Source of the DNA: Spongisporangium articulatum
GTDB lineage: Bacteria; Actinomycetota; Actinomycetes; Actinomycetales; Kineosporiaceae
Reading direction: 5' to 3'
Assembly: GCF_044465595.1 (NCBI RefSeq)
Contig: NZ_JBITLV010000004.1
Span: 248,001-312,000, forward strand
Length of the DNA stretch: 64,000 bases
In this document: positions 1 through 8,340 of the stretch, one piece after another
Numbering within the stretch: position 1 is the stretch's first letter
How the letters are laid out: each line of letters starts with the position of its first letter
Position numbers and translations under genes: made by a program
Notes under the pieces: model-generated
Database searches by the model: none
What the model saw: the letters and a program-made list of their open reading frames with translations, nothing else
What the model was told of the DNA's origin: nothing

Positions 1-593
1 GGGGCCGCGGCTACGTCTCGGCGAACCAGAACAAGTTCGCGGAGCAGGAGATCGGCCGGATCCCGGTCGACTCGATCTACTCGCCCGTGCTGAAGGTGAC
101 GTACAAGGTCGAGGCGACCCGCGTCGAGCAGCGCACCGACTTCGACCGGCTGATCGTGGACGTGGAGACCAAGCCCTCCACCCAGCCGCGCGACGCCATG
201 GCCAGCGCCGGCAAGACCCTGGTCGAGCTGTTCGGTCTCGCCCGCGAGCTGAACCTCGAGGCCGAGGGCATCGACATGGGCCCGTCCCCGTCGGACGCCG
301 CGCTGGCGGCCGACCTGGCCCTGCCGATCGAGGAGCTCGACCTCACGGTCCGCTCGTACAACTGCCTCAAGCGCGAGGGCATCCACACCGTCGGCGAGCT
401 GGTCGGCCGGTCCGAGGCCGACCTGCTCGACATCCGCAACTTCGGCGCCAAGTCCATCGACGAGGTCAAGGCGAAGCTGCACGGCATGGGCCTGGCCCTC
501 AAGGACAGCCCGCCCGGGTTCGACCCGAGCCTCGTCGTCGACAGCTTCCCGGCCGACGACGACATGTCCTACGCCGAGGACGAGCAGTTCTGA
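1..593 (+). CDS. rpoA: RNA polymerase alpha subunit, C-terminal part
   Basis: The gene enters from the left edge in frame 3, so only about the last 196 codons are present. The alpha subunit dimerises to start RNA polymerase assembly, and its C-terminal domain contacts UP elements and activators. The visible part holds the end of the N-terminal assembly domain (SIYSPVLKVTYKVE), the linker, and the helix-hairpin-helix alphaCTD around LTVRSYNCLKREGI and LLDIRNFGAKSIDEV, ending in an acidic tail. It is followed by rplQ and truA, the standard actinobacterial order. The start codon lies outside the window. Confidence 0.98.
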   Translation, partial: GRGYVSANQNKFAEQEIGRIPVDSIYSPVLKVTYKVEATRVEQRTDFDRLIVDVETKPSTQPRDAMASAGKTLVELFGLARELNLEAEGIDMGPSPSDAALAADLALPIEELDLTVRSYNCLKREGIHTVGELVGRSEADLLDIRNFGAKSIDEVKAKLHGMGLALKDSPPGFDPSLVVDSFPADDDMSYAEDEQF

Positions 594-606
594 CCACCCC
601 CTGAGC

Positions 607-641
607 CGGTGCCCGGCCGCTTTCGCAGCGGCCGGGCACCG
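607..641 (+). promoter_or_regulatory. Stem-loop between rpoA and rplQ
   Basis: A perfect 14-bp stem (607-620 with 628-641) closes a 7-nt loop, starting 14 nt after the rpoA stop and ending 27 nt before the rplQ start. No T-run follows it. It could be an attenuator, an RNA-processing site or a weak terminator that sets the rplQ/rpoA ratio; the sequence does not distinguish these. Confidence 0.6.
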
Positions 642-667
642 AGCCAGTACTCCGAGGAGAACAAGTC

Positions 668-1336
668 ATGCCCACCCCCACCAAGGGTCCGCGGCTGGGC
701 GGTGGCCCGGCGCACGAGCGGCTCCTGCTGGCCAACCTGGCCACCCAGCTGTTCGCGCACCGCAGCATCACCACGACCGAGGCCAAGGCGAAGCGGGTCC
801 GCCCGCTGGCCGAGCGCCTGATCACCTTCGCCAAGCGGGGCGACCTCGCCTCCCGGCGTCGCGTCCTGACCGTGGTCAAGGACAAGGGCGTCGTGCACGA
901 GCTCTTCACCGAGATCGCGCCGACGATGGCCGAGCGGCAGGGCGGCTACACCCGGATCACCAAGATCGGTAACCGCAAGGGTGACAACGCCCCGCTGGCC
1001 GTCATCGAGCTCGTCCTCGAGCCGCTGACCGCCAAGCAGGAGACCGTCCGCGAGGCCGAGGCCGCCACCAAGTCGGCCGCCAAGAAGGCTCCCGCGAAGA
1101 AGGCCGCCGCGAAGAAGGCGGCCGAGGCTCCGGCCGAGGCGCCCGAGGAGACCCCGGCCGAGGCCGAGACCGCCGACGCGGTCGAGTCGTCCCAGACCGC
1201 CGAGGTCGCCGCTGAGGCCCCCGAGGCCCCTGCGGAGGAGACGGCCGAGGAGAAGCCGGCCAAGAAGGCCGCCGCGAAGAAGGCTCCGGCCAAGAAGGCC
1301 GCCGCGAAGAAGGCCGCCGAGAAGCCGGCCGAGTAA
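668..1336 (+). CDS. rplQ: 50S ribosomal protein L17 with long Lys/Ala/Glu tail
   Basis: L17 is a large-subunit protein near the exit tunnel. The first ~125 residues are canonical (MPTPTKGPRLGGGPAHERLLL onward, ending near LVLEPL). Bacterial L17 usually ends near there, but this protein continues to 222 residues with a low-complexity tail: two lysine-rich blocks of AAKKAPAKK type flank a Glu/Ala/Pro-rich stretch. Such tails occur in other actinobacterial L17 proteins and resemble histone H1 tails in composition. A GAGGAG-type ribosome-binding site precedes the ATG. truA follows after 23 nt, so the two are probably co-transcribed. Confidence 0.97.
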   Translation: MPTPTKGPRLGGGPAHERLLLANLATQLFAHRSITTTEAKAKRVRPLAERLITFAKRGDLASRRRVLTVVKDKGVVHELFTEIAPTMAERQGGYTRITKIGNRKGDNAPLAVIELVLEPLTAKQETVREAEAATKSAAKKAPAKKAAAKKAAEAPAEAPEETPAEAETADAVESSQTAEVAAEAPEAPAEETAEEKPAKKAAAKKAPAKKAAAKKAAEKPAE

Positions 1337-1359
1337 CAACCCCGCACCACAGGCACGTC

Positions 1360-2208
1360 ATGACCGCTGCCGTCGTGACCCGGGTCCGTTTGGACCTGGG
1401 CTACGACGGCAGCGGCTTTTCCGGCTGGGCCGCGCAGCCCGGCCGCCGCACCGTCGAGCAGACCCTGGCCGAGGCGCTCGCGCAGGTGCTGCGCCTCGAG
1501 GCGCCCCCCAAGCTGGTCGTCGCCGGCCGCACCGACGCCGGGGTGCACGCCACCGGCCAGGTGGCCCACGTCGACCTCCCGGCCGAGGCGCTGGCCCGGG
1601 CCCCGGGTCGCTCCGACCGGGAACCGGCGGCCGCGCTGCTCACCCGGCTGTCCGGCGTCCTGCCCCCCGACCTGCGCGTGCACGGCGTCGAACCGGCCGC
1701 GCCCGGGTTCGACGCCCGGTTCTCGGCGCTGCGCCGGCACTACGCCTACCGGCTCACCGACGAGCCGTCGGGGGTCGCGCCGCTGCGCCGCCACGACGTC
1801 GTCGGGCACCGCCGCCCGCTGGACGTCGAGGCCATGGACGACGCGAGCGCGCGGCTGGTGGGCCTGCGCGACTTCGCCGCGTTCTGCAAGCTGCGGGACG
1901 GCGCCACCACCGTCCGCACGCTGCTCACCTACTCGTGGGCGCGCGACGCCGGGCTGATCGTCGGCACCGTCGTCGCCGACGCGTTCTGCCATTCGATGGT
2001 GCGGGCGCTGGTCGGCGCGGTGCTGCCGGTGGGGGAGGGACGGCGTCCGGCCGGGTGGCCGCTCGAGGTGCTCACCGCCGGGGTGCGCGACCCGCACGTC
2101 ACGGTCGCCCCGCCGCACGGGCTGGTCCTCGAGCGGGTCGACTACCCGGACGACGACGGCCTCGCCGCCCGGGCCGCGCAGGCCCGGGCCGTGCGCACGC
2201 TGGACTGA
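1360..2208 (+). CDS. truA: tRNA pseudouridine(38-40) synthase TruA
   Basis: TruA isomerises uridines 38-40 in the anticodon arm of tRNAs. The protein has 282 residues, normal for the family, with an N-terminal RLDLGYDGSGFSGW strand and the catalytic motif GRTDAGVHA with Asp59. The C-terminal half has the second RNA-binding lobe (HSMVRALVGAVLPVG). It lies 23 nt after rplQ and is likely the last gene of the ribosomal superoperon here. Confidence 0.97.
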   Translation: MTAAVVTRVRLDLGYDGSGFSGWAAQPGRRTVEQTLAEALAQVLRLEAPPKLVVAGRTDAGVHATGQVAHVDLPAEALARAPGRSDREPAAALLTRLSGVLPPDLRVHGVEPAAPGFDARFSALRRHYAYRLTDEPSGVAPLRRHDVVGHRRPLDVEAMDDASARLVGLRDFAAFCKLRDGATTVRTLLTYSWARDAGLIVGTVVADAFCHSMVRALVGAVLPVGEGRRPAGWPLEVLTAGVRDPHVTVAPPHGLVLERVDYPDDDGLAARAAQARAVRTLD

Positions 2209-2277
2209 CCCGCCCGTTCACCCGCTGGAAAGGTGCATAACGGGCGACTCTCGCCTTCCGGTGGCACCCTGATCGCC

Positions 2278-4146
2278 ATGACGACGAGGGGACGGCTCAC
2301 CGCGGGCCTGACGGGGACGCTGATCGCATCGCTGCTCGGGGCCGGGGCCGTCGCGGCCCCGGCGCAGGCCGCCGCCTGCACCGGCACCACCACGCCGATC
2401 GGCGCCGTCCAGGGCAGCGGCCCGGACGCGGCGATCACCGGCCCGGTCACCGTGCGCGGCGTCGTGGTCGGCGACTACGAGGGGTCGAGCCCCGCCCTGC
2501 GCGGCTTCTACCTGCAGGACCCGGTCGGGGACGGCGACCGCGCGACCTCCGACGGGATCTTCGTCTTCGAGGGCAGCGGGGCGGCCGTCCAGAACGGCGA
2601 CTCGGTCGAGGTGACCGGCTCCGCGGGGGAGTTCCAGGGGCAGACCCAGATCACCTCGACGACCGTCACGGTGTGCGGGCCGGGGGCCGCCGTGAAGCCG
2701 GTCGACGTGCGGCTGCCGGTCGCCTCCGGCACGGCCCTCGAGCGGTACGAGGGCATGCTCGTCCGCCTCCCGCAGACCCTGTCGGTCACCGAGCACTTCC
2801 AGCTCGGCCGGTTCGGGCAGGTGCTGGTCTCGGCAGGCGGCCGGCTCCGCCAGCCCACCTCGCTGCTGCGGCCCGGCCCGGTGGCGGCCGCCCTGCAGGA
2901 CCTGAACGACCGCAACCAGTTGCTGATCGACGACGCGACCAACGCGCAGAACCCGGACCCGATCGTCTTCGGCCGGCTCGGGCAGCCGTTGAGTGCGGGG
3001 AACACCCTGCGCGGGGGCGACACGGTGACCGGAGCGGTCGGCGTCCTGACCTACACCTGGGCCGGAAACGCGGCGTCCGGCAACGCCTACCGGCTCCGCC
3101 CGGTCGGTGCGCTCGGCGGGAAGGCGACCTTCGCCGCGGCGAACCCGCGCCCGACCGGCGTCCCCGACGTCGGGGGAACGGTGAAGGTGGCCAGCGCCAA
3201 CCTGCTCAACTACTTCGTCCGGTCGACCGGCTGCACCCTCGGGGTCGCGGGCCCCGCGACCGGCTGCCGGGGCGCGAACAACGCGGCCGAGCTGGAGCGG
3301 CAGGCGGCCAAGGAGGTCGCCGCGCTGACGTCGCTGCAGGCCGACGTGGTCGGCGTGATGGAGATGGCCAACGACGGTTACGGGCCGGGCAGTTCGATCG
3401 CCGACCTCACCGCCCGGCTCAACGCCGCGGGCGCCGGGACGTGGTCGTACGTCGACCCGGACGCCGCGCTCGGGGTCACCGACGTCGTCTCGGACGACGC
3501 CATCAAGGTCGCGCTGCTGTACCGGGCCGACCGGGTCACGCCGGTCGCCGGGACGACGCTCGTGGACACCGGTTTCGACGGCTACGACCGCCGCCCGCTG
3601 GCCCAGACCTTCACCCGCACGTCGGGGCCGGGCCGGTTCAGCGTGGTCGTCAACCACCTCAAGTCGAAGGGGTGCGACGCGGCGACCGGCGACGACGCCG
3701 ACCGCGGCGACGGCCAGGGTTGCTGGAACGCCCGCCGGGTCGCGCAGGCCCAGGCCCTGACCGCCTTCGTCCGGCAGGGGGTCGTGCCGACCGCGAAGGA
3801 TCCCGACGTCCTGGTGATCGGCGACCTGAACAGCTACGCCGAGGAGGACCCGGTGGTCACGCTGGAGGGCGCCGGTTTCCGCAACCTCGTGCAGCGGGAG
3901 AACCCGCTGGCCTACTCCTACGCCTTCGACGGCCAGTGGGGGTACCTCGACCATGCGCTGGCCTCGCCGTCGCTGGCCGGACAGGTGACCGGCGCGGCCG
4001 ACGTGCACATCAACGCCGACGAGCCCGCCGTGCTCGACTACAACACGGAGTTCAAGAGCGCCGGGCAGGTCGCCTCGCTGTACGCGCCCGACCGGTTCCG
4101 GACCTCCGACCACGACCCGGTCCTGATCGGCCTGCGCCTGCGCTGA
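2278..4146 (+). CDS. Secreted ExeM/NucH-type extracellular nuclease
   Basis: A secreted phosphodiesterase of the endonuclease/exonuclease/phosphatase (DNase I-like) superfamily, 622 residues, probably degrading extracellular DNA. A signal peptide (Thr/Arg start, hydrophobic core, APAQAAA cleavage region) covers residues ~1-32. An OB-fold-like domain as in ExeM-type nucleases spans ~35-270. The catalytic domain follows with VKVASANLLNYF, a VMEMAN metal glutamate, VVNHLKSKG, VIGDLNSY and the terminal SDHDPVL. Frame is open upstream to 2233, but the ATG at 2278 directly starts the signal peptide. It is monocistronic, ending at a shared palindromic terminator. The real substrate is inferred from family only. 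Confidence 0.9.
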   Translation: MTTRGRLTAGLTGTLIASLLGAGAVAAPAQAAACTGTTTPIGAVQGSGPDAAITGPVTVRGVVVGDYEGSSPALRGFYLQDPVGDGDRATSDGIFVFEGSGAAVQNGDSVEVTGSAGEFQGQTQITSTTVTVCGPGAAVKPVDVRLPVASGTALERYEGMLVRLPQTLSVTEHFQLGRFGQVLVSAGGRLRQPTSLLRPGPVAAALQDLNDRNQLLIDDATNAQNPDPIVFGRLGQPLSAGNTLRGGDTVTGAVGVLTYTWAGNAASGNAYRLRPVGALGGKATFAAANPRPTGVPDVGGTVKVASANLLNYFVRSTGCTLGVAGPATGCRGANNAAELERQAAKEVAALTSLQADVVGVMEMANDGYGPGSSIADLTARLNAAGAGTWSYVDPDAALGVTDVVSDDAIKVALLYRADRVTPVAGTTLVDTGFDGYDRRPLAQTFTRTSGPGRFSVVVNHLKSKGCDAATGDDADRGDGQGCWNARRVAQAQALTAFVRQGVVPTAKDPDVLVIGDLNSYAEEDPVVTLEGAGFRNLVQRENPLAYSYAFDGQWGYLDHALASPSLAGQVTGAADVHINADEPAVLDYNTEFKSAGQVASLYAPDRFRTSDHDPVLIGLRLR

Positions 4147-4162
4147 GCCGCCCGGCAAAGCG

Positions 4163-4201
4163 GACGCGGGCCCCGCCGCGTGAACGGCAGAGGCCCGCGT
4201 C
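4163..4201. terminator. Bidirectional hairpin terminator
   Basis: GACGCGGGCC at 4163-4172 pairs with GGCCCGCGTC at 4192-4201 around a 19-nt loop. It lies between the convergent nuclease gene and the alpha/beta-hydrolase gene, 16 nt after the nuclease stop. Confidence 0.6.
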
Positions 4202-4251
4202 GTGCGCACCCTGGGGCCCTGACCCCTCCGGGTGCATCTCCCGCCCTTCGT

Positions 4252-5112
4252 TCAGCCCGGACCAGGGGCACGTCGGGCGGTGAGTTCATCGAGGAAGCCG
4301 AGCAGTTCGCGGTTGTACTCCTCGGGCTTCTCGAACATGGGGCCGTGCCCGCACTCGTCGATGACGTGGATGCGCGCGTCCTGCATCAGCGGGGTGGCCT
4401 CCTCCCATTCCTCGGCGGGGGTGATCTCGTCCTGCCGACCCCAGATGAACAGCTTCGGGGTGGGCAGCTCCATCACGATCTTGCGTGAGTTGTAGCGGCT
4501 GATCGCCTTGAGCGCGCCCAACATCGAGACGACGGTGGCCGGCTTCGACAGCTCCTTCACCGTGGCCTGGTAGCGCTCCTCGTCGATGTCGTGCGCCGAC
4601 GGGTCGTACATCAGCTTGGCCATGAAGTTGTCGGCGTACTGCTGCGGGGTGTGGGCGCCCTCGCCGACCTCGCGCGCGATCTGGCTGACCGTGGTGTTCA
4701 GCCCCGGGGCCCCGCTGGCCACGATGCCGGCCGTCCGGTCGGGGAACGAGCGGGCGAACTCGAAGGCCACCAGCCCGCCGAGCGAGTCACCGGCCACCAC
4801 GAGGTCGCGGTCGGTGAAGCTGCGGCAGACCTCCATGATCCGGGCGGCCATCCGGTTGATCGAGCGGGCCGTCTTCCGGTCGACCAGCGAGATCGACTCG
4901 GTGAACTGCACGATCGGCCAGCCGGCCGCCTTCAGCGCCTCGAACTGCTTCTCCCACATCCATTCGCCGATGAACAGCGCCGGCAGCAGGACGAGGGCCA
5001 GCGGCTTGTCGCCCGGGGTGTAGGTGCCGGTGAACGCGTAGGTGTCGGCGTCGGCGCCCTTGGCCAGCTCCTCCTTCGCCCCGGAGCGGCCGTAGGCCTG
5101 CAACCACGTCAT
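4252..5112 (-). CDS. Alpha/beta-hydrolase, last gene of the ketosynthase cassette
   Basis: An alpha/beta-hydrolase fold protein of 286 residues. The nucleophile elbow is GDSLGG (V-V-A-G-D-S-L-G-G), an Asp lies in IWGRQDEITP and the catalytic His in DECGHGPMFEKP. There is no signal peptide, so it is cytoplasmic. Its ATG overlaps the nitroreductase stop by 4 bp (ATGA), so translation is coupled and it is the terminal gene of the operon. By position it could act as a thioesterase or hydrolase that releases or trims an acyl product from the carrier protein, but this is inference. The frame is open far upstream; the ATG at 5112 was chosen because of the coupling overlap. Confidence 0.88.
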   Translation of the reverse strand: MTWLQAYGRSGAKEELAKGADADTYAFTGTYTPGDKPLALVLLPALFIGEWMWEKQFEALKAAGWPIVQFTESISLVDRKTARSINRMAARIMEVCRSFTDRDLVVAGDSLGGLVAFEFARSFPDRTAGIVASGAPGLNTTVSQIAREVGEGAHTPQQYADNFMAKLMYDPSAHDIDEERYQATVKELSKPATVVSMLGALKAISRYNSRKIVMELPTPKLFIWGRQDEITPAEEWEEATPLMQDARIHVIDECGHGPMFEKPEEYNRELLGFLDELTARRAPGPG

Positions 5113-5966
5113 GACCGATCTCCTTCGTAGCGAGCGCCCGGCGACTCCATCCGCGGGGCAAGGGGATGCACGGGTGCGACCGGCGGTTCCGGACGCCGGC
5201 CGTGCCAGGTGTCGTAGGAGAGCCGGGTCCCCAGCGGCTTGCGCCGGGCCGGCTTGAAGACCGTGCGGGTCAGGTGGGCGACCGGCATCAGACCGGCCTG
5301 CACCACGCTCGGCGGCAACTCGAGGATCTTGGCGGCCTGGCCCTCCATCGCGAGGTGCATGACGGTCATGACGGTGCCCAGGCCCCGGGCCCGCAGGGCG
5401 AGCTGGAACGACCAGGCGGCCGGGAAGATCGACCCCCAGTGGGCGGCCAGCATGGGGCCCATCTCGTCGTCGCTGATGCCCCCCTCGCGCATCAGCCACC
5501 ACCACATGGCCGCCTTCTCCTCGGGGCTCGGTCCGGTGATGCAGGGCACCACCATCACCGGCACCTCGTGGATGTGCTCGGCCAGCCAGACCGCGGAGTC
5601 CTGGCTGCGGGCCATCGACTGGTCCGCGCCGCGGATCCGGCGGGCCCGGCGCGACGCGAACTGGGTGGAGGCGTCCCAGGCGCGCTTGTACAGGTCGGCG
5701 AGCGCGGCCCGCTTCTCCAGGTCGGTGACGACCAGCCAGTGCCACCGCTCGTCGTTGTGCGAGACCGGGGCCTGCAGCGCGACGTCCAGGCACTCCTCGA
5801 CCACGGACAGGTCGACGGGGCGGTCGAGGTCGAGCGTCCGCCGGGTGGCCCGGGTCGTGGTGAGCACCCAGTCCAGGACGGACAACTCCTCGGGGGTGGG
5901 CCTCCCGTCGTCCCAGACCGATCCGCCGTCCGCGCGGGTGGCCAGGCGGGGAGGGTCGTAGGTCAT
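5109..5966 (-). CDS. Nitroreductase-family flavoprotein
   Basis: A 285-residue member of the nitroreductase superfamily, which are dimeric FMN oxidoreductases. The N-terminal TTRATRR motif fits the FMN phosphate-binding Arg/Ser element, QAPVSHNDERWHWLVVTD is the usual second segment, and ALRARGLGTVMT matches the conserved GLG region. It overlaps the ketosynthase gene by 4 bp upstream and the hydrolase gene by 4 bp downstream. In biosynthetic clusters such enzymes reduce enones, nitro or quinone groups or act as dehydrogenases; which applies here is unknown. The C-terminal ~45 residues (after VFKPARRKPLG) are an Arg/Pro-rich tail. Confidence 0.88.
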   Translation of the reverse strand: MTYDPPRLATRADGGSVWDDGRPTPEELSVLDWVLTTTRATRRTLDLDRPVDLSVVEECLDVALQAPVSHNDERWHWLVVTDLEKRAALADLYKRAWDASTQFASRRARRIRGADQSMARSQDSAVWLAEHIHEVPVMVVPCITGPSPEEKAAMWWWLMREGGISDDEMGPMLAAHWGSIFPAAWSFQLALRARGLGTVMTVMHLAMEGQAAKILELPPSVVQAGLMPVAHLTRTVFKPARRKPLGTRLSYDTWHGRRPEPPVAPVHPLAPRMESPGARYEGDRS

Positions 5967-8335
5967 CGGACCGCCCCGAGCAGCGCGGCCGCGTGCAGCG
6001 ACCCGATGCTCGTCGCGGTGGCCACGGCGGCCTCGATCCGGACGTCGTCCCCCGGGGCGGTCACGTACCGGACCCCCGGCAGCGGGTCGCCGAGGTTCGC
6101 CGTGGCGGGTACCAGCCCCTCGGAGACGGCCAGCGCCGCGCACAGCAGCGAGATCCCGCCCGAGGCGGCGCCGCAGTCCCCGGTCAGCGAGGCCGGTGCG
6201 GTGAGCAGGACCTGCGGCCCCAGCAGCCGGGCGACAGCGCGCATCTCGGCGTCGTCGTCCACCGCCCCGCGACCGGACCCGACCACCAGGTCGACGCCCC
6301 CGGCGTCCACCCCGCTGCGCGCGAGCAGCGAGCCGAGCGCCCGTGCGGCGGCACCCTCCAGCGAACCCCCGGTCACGCCGGACTGGGCCGTGCCGAGCAC
6401 TCGCGCGTAGGCCTTCCCGCCACGCTCGCGCGCCGACGCCGCGTCCTCGAGGAGGATGCCCACGGCGGCCGCCCCCAGCGCGGTGCCGGTGCGGCCGATG
6501 TCGTAGGGCCGCACGATCCCGTCCGGCGCCAGCGCCTCCCGCGCCGCCCGGTGCCGGACGATCCCCTCGTGCAGCTCATCGACGGCCAGCAGCATCACGC
6601 GCCGGGCCTGTCCGGTCCGGATGAACTGCAGCGCGACGTCGAGCGCGATCAGCGCCGAGGCCCCACCGGTGGCGATCGTGGTGGTCGGGCCGCGCATGAC
6701 GAGCCCGAGACCGACGGCCCCGGCGGCCGCGTTCACGGTCGCGTTCGAGAAGGCCCGGGCGCTGAGCCCTTCCGGCGTCCCCTCCTGCGCCTGCAGCGCG
6801 GCGCCCACGGCGACCGGGCCGTAGCAGGTCGCGAACGACAGGCCCACGTCCTCCCGGTCGAGCCCGCTGGTGGCGATCCCGGCGTCCCGGAACGCGTAGG
6901 CGGCGACCGCGGCCGAGGCGCGGGCGAACTCCGGCAGCTGGCGCCACAGCGACGCCGCGACCAGGGGCTTGCGGTCCAGGGTGAACGACGAGCCGAACGT
7001 GGGCCGCCCGTCGACCCGGTACTGCTCGTCCAGCGGGCCGATCGCGGTGCGGCCGGAGCGCACGCCCGCGCGCCAGGCGTCGACGCCCAGGCCGAAGCCG
7101 GACACCACGCCCAGACCCGAGATCACGACGTCCGGCTCGGCGCCGGTCGCGGGCCGGTCCGGCAGCAGGCCGGGCCGGGCCAGCACCAGTGAGCAGTTGT
7201 TGCCGCCGAAGGCGTAGTTGTTCGACAGGGTCACGTCGATCTGCGCCGGGCGCCCGACGCCGGGCACGAAGTCGAAGCCCTCGGGCCCGGGCCCGTCGAA
7301 GTTCACGGTCGGCGGCAGGGTGCCGCTGCCCAGGGCCAGCACGCAGGTCACGGCCTCGATCGCGCCGGACGCACCGAGGCTGTGGCCGAGGGCGGCCTTG
7401 GTGCTGGAGATCGGCACCTGCGCCACCCGGTCCTCGCCGAACAGGGTGATCATCGCGGCCTGTTCCATGGCGTCGTTGGCGGGCGTGCCGGTGCCGTGCC
7501 CGTTGACGTAGGAGACGCGGTCCGCACCGATGCCCGCCTCGTGCAGGGCGTGCTGGACGGCCCGCAGCGGCCCGGCGCCGGTCGGGTCGGGCGCGGTCGC
7601 GTGGTAGCCGTCGGCGGACAGGCCGTACCCGCCGACCTCGGCCAGGACGGTCGCGCCGCGGGCCGCCGCGTGCGCGGCGGTCTCGAGCACGAGGAACGCG
7701 GCGCCCTCGCCCAGGCTCAGCCCGTCCGAGCGTGAGTAGGGCGCGGTCGGGCCGTCGGCGATGGCGGACAGCACCGAGAACCCGAGGTGGCTGCCGCGCT
7801 GCAGGTTGTCGGTGCCGCCCGCGAGGACGACGTCGGCCTGGCCGTCGAGCAGCAGGTCGCGCCCGGCGCCGACGGCGTTGGCGCCGGCGGCGCACGCGTT
7901 GGACAGCACGATCCGGGGGCCCACCAGGCCCCACTGCTCCGCGACCGAGTCGGCCGGGGCGTGGAACGGCAGGAACTCGTGCGGGTCGTCGGTGTCGGTC
8001 ATCTGGCACTGCCCGACGACCACCCCGACCCGCTCGCCGCCGGTGTCGAGACCGGAGCTCAGCCTCGCCCGGGTGAGAGCCTCGCGGGCGGCGACCAGCG
8101 CGAGCGCCGACAGCCGGTCCTGCGGTTTGGCGCCCGCGGGCAGTCCCTCGTCCAGCCAGGCGTCCTCGACCTCGCCGACCCAGACGCCGTCCAGACCGTC
8201 GAACGACCTCTGGGTGGCCGGCCGCACGCCCGAGCGGCCCGCGACGAGGTTGGCCCAGAACTCGGTCGTGTCCCGGCCGAGGGCGCAGATCAGCCCGACG
8301 CCGGTGACGACGACCCGCTCGTGTGCGTCCGTCAT
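5963..8335 (-). CDS. Fused double beta-ketoacyl synthase: active KS plus inactive KS-like half
   Basis: A 790-residue protein made of two thiolase-fold ketosynthase domains. The first half (residues ~7-388) has a full KAS I/II active site: Cys148 in SNACAAG, His280 in VNGHGTGT, and Lys313/His318 in STKAALGHSLG. The second half (~402-785) is homologous but has lost every catalytic residue: Gly558 at the Cys position (ATGGASA), Ser687 at the first His and Asp720 at the second. This is the arrangement of a type II polyketide KS plus chain-length factor, fused into one chain. It is expected to condense malonyl units onto the ACP encoded upstream. It starts 5 nt after the GcvT-like gene and overlaps the nitroreductase gene by 4 bp. 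Family assignment is firm; product is unknown. Confidence 0.92.
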   Translation of the reverse strand: MTDAHERVVVTGVGLICALGRDTTEFWANLVAGRSGVRPATQRSFDGLDGVWVGEVEDAWLDEGLPAGAKPQDRLSALALVAAREALTRARLSSGLDTGGERVGVVVGQCQMTDTDDPHEFLPFHAPADSVAEQWGLVGPRIVLSNACAAGANAVGAGRDLLLDGQADVVLAGGTDNLQRGSHLGFSVLSAIADGPTAPYSRSDGLSLGEGAAFLVLETAAHAAARGATVLAEVGGYGLSADGYHATAPDPTGAGPLRAVQHALHEAGIGADRVSYVNGHGTGTPANDAMEQAAMITLFGEDRVAQVPISSTKAALGHSLGASGAIEAVTCVLALGSGTLPPTVNFDGPGPEGFDFVPGVGRPAQIDVTLSNNYAFGGNNCSLVLARPGLLPDRPATGAEPDVVISGLGVVSGFGLGVDAWRAGVRSGRTAIGPLDEQYRVDGRPTFGSSFTLDRKPLVAASLWRQLPEFARASAAVAAYAFRDAGIATSGLDREDVGLSFATCYGPVAVGAALQAQEGTPEGLSARAFSNATVNAAAGAVGLGLVMRGPTTTIATGGASALIALDVALQFIRTGQARRVMLLAVDELHEGIVRHRAAREALAPDGIVRPYDIGRTGTALGAAAVGILLEDAASARERGGKAYARVLGTAQSGVTGGSLEGAAARALGSLLARSGVDAGGVDLVVGSGRGAVDDDAEMRAVARLLGPQVLLTAPASLTGDCGAASGGISLLCAALAVSEGLVPATANLGDPLPGVRYVTAPGDDVRIEAAVATATSIGSLHAAALLGAVR

Positions 8336-8340
8336 CGCCG

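Noticed and set aside
2218..4209. Long open frame antisense to the secreted nuclease
   Set aside because: Stop-free antisense frames are expected in DNA of this GC content. The translated product is Arg/Gly/Val-rich without any domain, while the plus-strand frame has a signal peptide and nuclease motifs.
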